64,000 bases of DNA from Hepsetus odoe (lineage: Eukaryota > Chordata > Actinopteri > Characiformes > Hepsetidae), in the NCBI GenBank assembly GCA_017165825.1, contig CM029393.1:186001-250000 (forward strand). Reading direction: 5' to 3'. The position numbers and the translations under genes were made by a program. Under the pieces are notes generated by a model, which worked only from the letters and a program-made list of their open reading frames with translations, made no database searches and was not told the origin of the DNA. Shown one piece after another: positions 1 to 9,200 of this stretch. Position 1 is the first letter of the stretch. Each line of letters opens with the position of its first letter.

Positions 1-190
1 TTCCCCCACTCAAACAGAGCTACCAACATTAGCTCTTGAACCTCCAATTACAGTCACCAATGGACTCTTTTACTTTGACTTTAACTCATGCTTACTGGAA
101 ATTATCACTATACAGGGTTTTTCTTTCTTTCTTTCCTTTTATTTCCGGTGTCGACCAAAGGAGGATGGGTGTGTTTGTGTGTTTGTATAC

Positions 191-278
191 CTGGTGTTTT
201 TGTCTCGTTAGGTATAATGCAGCGGACAAAGTGTGGCTGTGTGCTGCGCAGGTTCGTCATCAGTTTATTCAGATTCTC
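191..278 (-). CDS. myh7b: myh7b coding exon 19
   Basis: Residues 660-688, ENLNKLMTNLRSTQPHFVRC through PNETKTPG. At 88 nt it has the standard length; ends in phase 1 at GTATAC. The next exon is not found in the remaining 190 bases. Confidence 0.94.
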
Positions 279-3200
279 CTGCAGTCAGGCATAGTGGAAA
301 CCATTAAAAAAAACATGTATAACTATACATTTACAACTTATATACAACATGTTTTTATTTCAATTCATATTTGCTATGCAGATAAACAGTATCCAAAAAC
401 GTAAGCACCAAATGACTATGCATACTTTTTTTATATTAATCTTACTTACCAAAACATGGTGGGAATATTCTAGAAGCACATTTAAGTGAAGCCAGCACAG
501 ACTTAAAGTGATGTTCATGTACTAACTACTCTAAACATCACTGCAAGTCTTAACAGCCTCCACCTTCATACTGATGCAGTGTAATGATGCTGGAACATTG
601 TGTACAGTATCTTGAAAAATTTATATAATTTAACTGAGTTTTAAAACTCATTGTGCTTACTAACCTTGTGTAGCTGGGAGACTGTCTGAAATGATGCTGC
701 CTTTTTCCTCTTCTCTTTGCCTCCTGTCTTGAAGTCAGCTGAAAAGAGACTGAATTGTAGTACTAGGCTTGTGCAGTTGGTGGGAATGGGTCAGTTTTTG
801 AACAGCAAAAATAATTAGATTTGAGAACTGCAACTAGAAATAAACATTAATCTGTAGGAATATTATGAATGTTACCTAACCTGTGTCTGAGCTCACATAA
901 TTTTCATAGAGACTCGCCAGCAGTTTGTTGGAGGATTTCTGGAAGCAGCCCACAACTGTTTCATTCAGAGGATCCTTGTTTTTGTCCAGCCATCCAAAGA
1001 TATTGTATGGTACCTATAATAAAAATATATATATATATTATACAAACAAATACACACACTCACACACACACACACTCACACACAGAGGTGTTTATACACT
1101 GCCTGGACACTATGTTTAATTTTAAAAACAAATACATTTACTAATTCCAAGAGAACTCAAAGAGCAGTGCAAAGAAGATGGTATGATCTGATGAGTCCAG
1201 AGTTCCAGGGTGATGGGTAAGAGAGGCAGAAATTGATGTCTACTGCTTAACAAACTAGAATTTACATTTACCGTTAAAAAATTTGGCAGACCATCTTATC
1301 AACAGCAACAGACATGAGCTATAATCTAGGGTTTCTTCAAATGGTCAGGTCACTCACCACTCCTGCATAGTGTACCAACTCGAAATGGGCCTCATACTTC
1401 CTCTTCTTGTCAGGTCGGGGCTTTTGGAAGTTTGGAGATTTGCCAAGGTGATTATCATACATCTTAGCCTTGAAACTGTTGTCAGTGGCCTTTGGGAACA
1501 TGCATTCCTCTTCAAGGATGGACATAATACCCAGGGGCTGACAAAAAATATATACATGTTTAATAAAATGTAACTTGACTTATATGTATGACTATACAGG
1601 AAAAGCAATTGCACCACAAATTTCTCTGAAAATTATAATTATCACTGAGCAAACAAAAAACAATAAAAAAGGAGAAATATGTCCTCTGATTACCTGAATT
1701 ATCTTGGGAAATTAAGGGAAATAATCAGGACACTAATTATTAAATAATTAATAGATTCTAATAATTTTATACATTCAGAGATTTTCAGACAGGCATACTT
1801 CAACTAGTCTTTGTAATATTTATTCTGAAGGTAAAATAGGTATTAAATATTCACTGGAAATTATCAAGTGTATGTAAGACACAAATATCCCAAATACTGC
1901 CCAAAATTTGTTCTTGGATAATGAAATGTATCTAGCTGGCTGGACTAATTGGCAAAAATACTATGTGATTTACACTGGACTTATTGTCTTTGCAGATGAC
2001 AATAGGAAGCTTAAGACCTCTCTTACTTTGGCTAATATTAATCTTCATAAGCCTACCATTAGCACTGAAACAACAATGAGGAAAATGGCAGGCCTGCACA
2101 GAAGGAGCCACAGCTCTCGAAAAGATAAATGCTACCTGTTGACAGTTTTTTAAAGATCAAATGGACAAGCTAGTAGGCTATTAGAGATTGCTTAAATAAA
2201 TACTTAAAACACTGGAAAATGGAAAATGCGAAACATTTATTTCCAATATTAGAACCTATCGCTTCTGTTATGGTTCTAGTATCCTAGGTTAATGGAGCAA
2301 CAAATTCTGAATTTTACCAGCAAATACTAGAGGAAAAATGTCAGGACATATATCTCTTAATTGAATATCAAGTGAAAGAGTTCAAGAGTTTCATGCGGCA
2401 AGACAATTACTCTAAACACATAAGCTGAACCTGAAGTGACCAGTGTTGTGGAGAGTGGTATGCAAAAACAAACCCTAAAGGAGTTGCCTGTAGATTTTTG
2501 CACTGTGAAATTTTATTGATTGTATAGCACTTACTTAGTTATAAGCTAAAATAAAACTGTGTCAGACTTATGAAGTACTGGTTGGAGTTTCAGCAGATTA
2601 AGAAATGTTAAAGGAATCTTTTAAAAGAAAATTTTTTTTTCACTATTGATTTCTAGCATTCAGTGTAAAAATGTTCATTTCATTACCCCTGTGCTCAACT
2701 AAGAAGCAATATCTGGGCTCAGATTTTATACAGGTTTCATATGAAAGTGGAAATGCGGTAAATACATTTAAAGAATAGTCCTTTAAAAGAATCTAATCTA
2801 TGTAAATCTAAAAAACCTTATGATTTAGAAATGTTGGAAAAAAAGTTACACTTTTTTAGGCTTGAAAAATAATCTTTTAAAATTAAGAACCATTAGAACT
2901 ATTAGAAAACTGTTTCTTTTTTTATTACTGAATCAAAATGGTTGACACAAACAAAAAGTAATAAATAAATAAAAAGATTGAGAAGTATTCCTTATTTTGC
3001 ACTTTTTTTTTACCTTTTCAATGAGGTCAATGCAAGCTTGCAGGTCAAGTCCAAAGTCAATGAAGGTCCACTCAATACCTTCCCTCTTATATTCTTCCTG
3101 CTCCAGAATAAACATGTGGTGATTGAAAAACTGTTGCAGTTTCTCATTGGTAAAGTTTATGCACAGCTGCTCAAAGCTGTTAAGCTGTGGATGAGATGCA

Positions 3201-6200
3201 CAAACATTCATAAACAACAATCAATAATAAGATGCTTCGATAACTAACATTATTTAGAACTGAAGTTACATGAACATACATCAAAGATTTCAAATCCAGC
3301 AATGTCCAGCACGCCTATAAAAAACTGGCGGGGCAGGACAGTGTAAAGTGTCTTGTTGATGCGTCCCACCAACCATTTAAACATGCGGTCATAGGTGGCT
3401 TTGGCCAGAGCACCAACTGCATAGTTAACCTAGTGGAGTCAAACAACCATGAAGACACACACATATACACTGCAGCTGTCATTCACATGAATGCTAACAG
3501 TTCTATATTCAAAATGGAAAAAATTAAAAATTAAAAAAAAGATAATATATTTCAAGAACATTTTAAATTCTACACAGACGTATTTAAAGCACAGAATCAT
3601 GTATGTGTGTTTGCAAGTGTTTTTTTTATTCAGTCCTTGCCTGCTCCACGTTTTGACCTTTCACCACATATTCATTTCCAACCTTCACCCGTGGGTGCAG
3701 AAGGCCCTTAATAAGGTCTGCTGAACTCACGCCCATCAGATAGGATGCCTTATCAGCACCTGTGTAAGTATAAACATAACCTGTGATTTAAAGTCATGAT
3801 AATTGTGATTTAGCACATAAAATAGAGCTGACATCAGTAAGCATGGATAAAATCAGTGATGTCTTGTTGTGTGTTTTTACTTTCAGTTCCGTCTGCTTCT
3901 GCTTGTTCTTCTCGTTGTTTCTGCTTGAACTTCATGTTCCCGAAATGCATGATAGCACCCACTATTTTATAGCAGCCATACTTTTCCTCCTGGCTGAAGC
4001 CCAGGATATCCATGGCATGCTAAGAAAATAGCAAGACACTCTGACACTTGAAGAGTTACAGAAGAATGCTTTAAACTTACAGAAGTGATGGCGGAATTCT
4101 GATATTGTAACTTTAGCAATATTTCCCTAATAAGGTTTTTTAATTAGGGCTGTCAGTCATCTAGTGGCTATTATGGTGATTAATTAAGCTATAAGTCTGT
4201 CCCAGTGCTCATAGGGCTGTTCAGCCTATGCAGGCATTTAAGAAGCTAAAAAAGTTCCATTGATGGTTCTCTTGATAAAAATAAAACCAAATGTATTATA
4301 TTATATTATATTATATTATATGATTATCATACTGCATGTATTATCATATTGGTATTATCATTAACAACTAAGTCTTACATCAATAGCCATGAACTCTTGA
4401 GCATCATCCATATTCTCTACTGTGGTTACTCCTTGGGAGCAGAAATGGTAATCATATGGATTTGAAGACACAAGAAGCATATCTGTAAAGGAGAGATATT
4501 TTTCAGGTCAAGTTGTGATGGCCTGCTGTTTTGTCCATGTGGATCTGAACTGTAGTTTGATTTCATACCCAGAAGTTCTGGCTTTTTCTGAGACATAATC
4601 TGGTAATAGATGTGGTAGCTTCGCTCACCAGGTTGTTGAAATATCACCCTGGATTTTTCCAGGAGGTCTAGAATGAAATGAACGTAAACATTTTAATATT
4701 TTAAACAACAATATTCTTTCCCAAATTTGTTTCTAAGAAGAAGAGATCGAAAACCTTTCACTTTAATTGTTAGTTAAATTGTTAATTGTAAACTCATCAG
4801 AGGAATACCATCTGTATAAAGGTCTTCTCTAGAAGATAACCCCATTAAATGAATGTCGCTGGTGCTGCTGTACATGCCATCGCACTGTTGTTTCATTTCT
4901 GTGTCTGTGACTACTGGATCCTGCTCATTACTGACCCCCTCATTCCATTTCTCTCCCCACATGTCCGGGGGGGGGCCCGTTGTGATCATCACCTGAGTCC
5001 AATGCCAAGCTATCATCTGGTCTGTGTGATGCATCTGATGCGCCAAGGGACCCTGGCGGCTCATCGATACCTGGAAGCAACTTGGGACTCCTCACTGATC
5101 CTGGAGTCTAAAACCTAACTAACTTTGTACTGTTAGTATACCCAAGGGGGTTGGGCAGCCGGTTGACCTTGGACCCTCAGAGGTTTTTTTTTTTTCTCCA
5201 CATAGTGGAGTTTTTGGTTCCTCTCCTCCGTAGTCGTCCGGCTTTAACATCTATTACTGTAACCTGTTCCATCATCGACCATCAATGTAAAGTGCCTTGG
5301 GGCAACTTTGTTGTAAAAGGCGCTATACAAGAATAAATTGAATTGAATTGAATTGAATTTTAGCCAAAGTGCATTCAAAGCTCTATTTTTCTGCTTCTGA
5401 AAGCTGGCTAGCAATTTACTATGCTTTCCCCTGAGCATGTTAGTTAACAAGCTGCCAGGAGCAGGGTTTTCAGGTGATAGATAACCAGAAAAGTTATCCT
5501 ATTAATATATATTTTTAATATTGTCATTAAAAGTGTTGACTTTCAGAGAATACTAACATTTGTGTCTTAATAAGAGTGCTTGAATTAATTTCATGAAACT
5601 CACAGATATCAATATCTGCAGAGGCAAGCTTTCCTGTGGGACCAAAATGGATCCTGATGAACTTTCCCTGTGGAGAAATGAACACACAAAGGAGTTATAA
5701 ATGTTATTAATGAAACACAGCAGCACATGTCAATAATCACCTCACATGCATTTCTGTCTAATGTGGGAGAAAAAAGGAGAACCTGGAGGAAATAAACATG
5801 CATAAGCATGCTTTAACATGAATATCAGAATCAATTTTGGATTAAGATAATATCCTTGGTATCATTTGATATCACACTAAAAAGGAAATTAGCAGTACTG
5901 TGCATCCTTTTTATGCAAAAGTTTATATTCTATGTAAACCTTACATCCATTTCTGGTCTCACTTAAGAATAATTTACCTGCTTTTTCATTAATCTGCCTA
6001 AATATTCAGTATTATACATAATTCAAGAATTGTAATTTTTGAATTGTAAGAATTGTAAATTTAAGAACTTTAGTATTTAAAATTTAGTAAAAACATCTGA
6101 TTTCTGAGTAATTAAGTTAGCAATTTTTCATTATCACAAAAGACATTAGTTTACTGTAGAGTAAAACTACTAAAAAAATGTTAAAGTTAATATAGTGACA

Positions 6201-9200
6201 CATGTAGTACACATGTCACTATATTAACTTTTAATTTTTTAAAATTGCTTTTATTATTAATATACTATATTTGAAAATATAAATTCATTTACATATATCT
6301 ACAAATACCTTTTAAGGTTCCTCCTACACCTGTTCAGTGACAGTGCTGATATGTATGATTGAACCAATAACACACCCAAAATCACACCCATAAAACAACA
6401 AGGGCCTGTATGTGCAGACATCACATTGACTGCAGGAACCATTCTGTTGTATAAGGTTTAAAAGATGCTAAATTGCTTTTAATTTACTCGTTTGCTTTTC
6501 ACAAATTCCTAATTTCTACAGAAAAAACACATCATAATTTAAAAATGAGATAAAGCAGAAGCCTACATGGAAGATTAACAAGAAAAGTGAGATTGTCCAT
6601 ATTGCATGCAGTTAATGAGGTGGACAGGTGTAAAATACTTACAAAGCGTGATGAATTGTCATTCCTGAGTGTTTTAGCATTACCAAAAGCTTCCATTGCA
6701 GGATTTGCTTCAATAATCTGGTCCTCTAGTGTACCCTACCAATAGGAAAAAGTTTGCAAGTTTTTTTCTCTCTCTTTTTTTTTTTTTGTATATCTGCAAT
6801 TTCTTTTCCTTATTTTGATTTATACTTACCCCAGTTTTAGTGGCAGGACCCTTGACAGAAGGATGATGAAAGAAATAAAGAATAATAGTAATTGCAATTA
6901 TTCTAACATATTTTCTTCTCTTGTACAGAATAGTTGCTCTTGTTACTCACACTGCAAATCTAGGAAATTTCCTAGGGGTGCATGTTAAATAGACAGGTTA
7001 TTATATATGCTGAGAAAAGAGTTTTGTCATCTTGTAATTACTTCTCAAATTTCCAGTAAGATGTATTAGCCATAGCCACTAACGTTCAAGGATTTATATG
7101 TGGAACAGAATATGGAAAGAATGGATAATGGAATTTTAAAAATGATCAAATGTAAATGTAAAAATGTGATCAAAACTGTCAACCAAAAATCTTAAAAAAC
7201 TTGATTTGATGATTGTTAATTAAAAACACAAAACATGTAGGTATAAAATAGAATGAAAGATGTATGAAAAAATGTATGATAAGAAAAAGTGAGGCTTTAT
7301 CAACACAAGGCTGAAAGAAACACAAAACATAGGAATAACATTGCATCTGTATGTAAGCATTAGCTGGGGTTGAGCCAGGAGCCGGGAGTCTGCAACGGAA
7401 CTTTATTAAACATAATGACAATTGGGAACTCAAACAAACATTAAACTTTAAGCACTACAAACAGTCACTCAACTTGGAATCCCAAGATCCCAAGATACCT
7501 CTGACTCACTAGGATCTTTAAAACCCTTGAGCCAGGGCACACCTGATGTCCTAATGAAGTGCTAGGTGTGCCCAGTCAGAGCAGAGCACTGCAAACTGTG
7601 ACACTGTAGCTGTATTTTACAGCTTGACAATGGAGTCTGTGTGCCTTTGTTTTTAAGCAATACCTGTACAGTTATTAAGTCAATACAATATTAAATGACA
7701 TGGTTGGTTATTAAGTGAAGTGAAGTATCCAGTTTAACATTTAAGTGAAGGGGACACAAATGCTTTTTAATTATGAAAGAACAAACATTGTCTGGAAAAA
7801 TACAATTATAAAAAAAGGTTGGTTGACTTGGCGAAGGGGATAAAAAAAGGCAAGCATTTTTGGTCTTACTCCTTTTTTAGCTGCTGCCTCACCCAGGGCT
7901 GCAACTATGGCAAAATACTGAATTACACGTTTCGTGTTGACAGTTTTCCCAGCACCGGATTCTCCGCTGAGAACGAAGAAAATGAAGTGGAGAAAATGTT
8001 TATAAAGAAAAAGAAAAAAATCACCAGTCTTTTTAACTCTTTCTGTTAAAAAAAAAAAGGAAAAATCTCAAAGAACATCCACCCCCCCCCCCCCCCACCT
8101 CTGAAAAAAAAACTTTGTTTTTAGAATGTTCATGTTCTCGAAAAATTTTGCTGTTCAGCAAATGGGACTAAAGAATTTTGTCTAAGCTGGAAGTTTTTAA
8201 AAGCTAAACTAACCATACAGATTGCCTCAATGGGGGTGCATATTAGGAGGGTTAGTCATGGTAATTTATCATTATCATTAAACCCATAAAAGGAAAGGTG
8301 ACAGTTATTTCTCTTAGTTATTTATAGACAATTCTGGAAAGAGATTGGAGCCAATCAGTTTAATATTTGAAGTAAAATAACCTGTATAATTATTTAAAAT
8401 TGTCTGCCTTGTTGCAACTAAGTGCAGTATTGTCTGTCTTGTTGCAAGTAAGTGCAGTCTTTATTTTAAAGTAGCTTATTAATAGTTTTGCTCAACTGCT
8501 CAACTGGCCACATGCTGCTGTATCCACTGTTGACAGTAAAGAGTGTGAAGGTGTGGAGAGGACTTACGTGATCAACATGGATTGATTCTCTCGATCTGTA
8601 AAGAGAAATCATTTAATAGCTTATTTATAAAGCCCCATTAACATGTCCAGATAAAGCATAGGCTACTCATAATACAGCTTGCCCATAATGCAGACCAGCA
8701 TATCAGTTATCAGTAGAGTGGAATTCTCTTTTTTATAATATTTAGAGGAGTTTATAGAACACCAATATCACTCATGTAAAAATGTTATTGCACTATCCAA
8801 TGGCTGGTTAAATTTATTTAGAGACTGATGGCTAAGTACATTCTGGTAGAAAGCTGAATTCATTCTGTGGTCAGTTTTGACAAATTGCCAGGCCCCAATG
8901 CAGCAGAGCATATTGGAGTCCAAGATTTTAAAAGATTGATTTGCAAACCCTTCATGGCTTATATATTTCCATAAATTTTAGATCTTTTTATTAACACATA
9001 GTGTGCTGAGATCTTATAAGGAACTTCCCATTGCTGGAAAGCTTGTATTTATACCTAGATGTAACATACCTTGCATCAGTCTTAAGCATGACTAGTATTA
9101 TTCCCCTTCATTAATTAAACTTGGCTCACTGGTTGACTGACTGACGATTGCTTTTTCACATGGTTTACAAACATTTTGCACTGTTTCTGATCACCATGTT

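Noticed and set aside
1..190. miR-499 hairpin expected in a myh7b intron
   Set aside because: The window ends one exon too early; no miR-499-like stem was seen in the introns present.
3881..4031. Plus-strand frames across myh7b exons
   Set aside because: Antisense readings of exons whose minus-strand peptide is clearly myosin.
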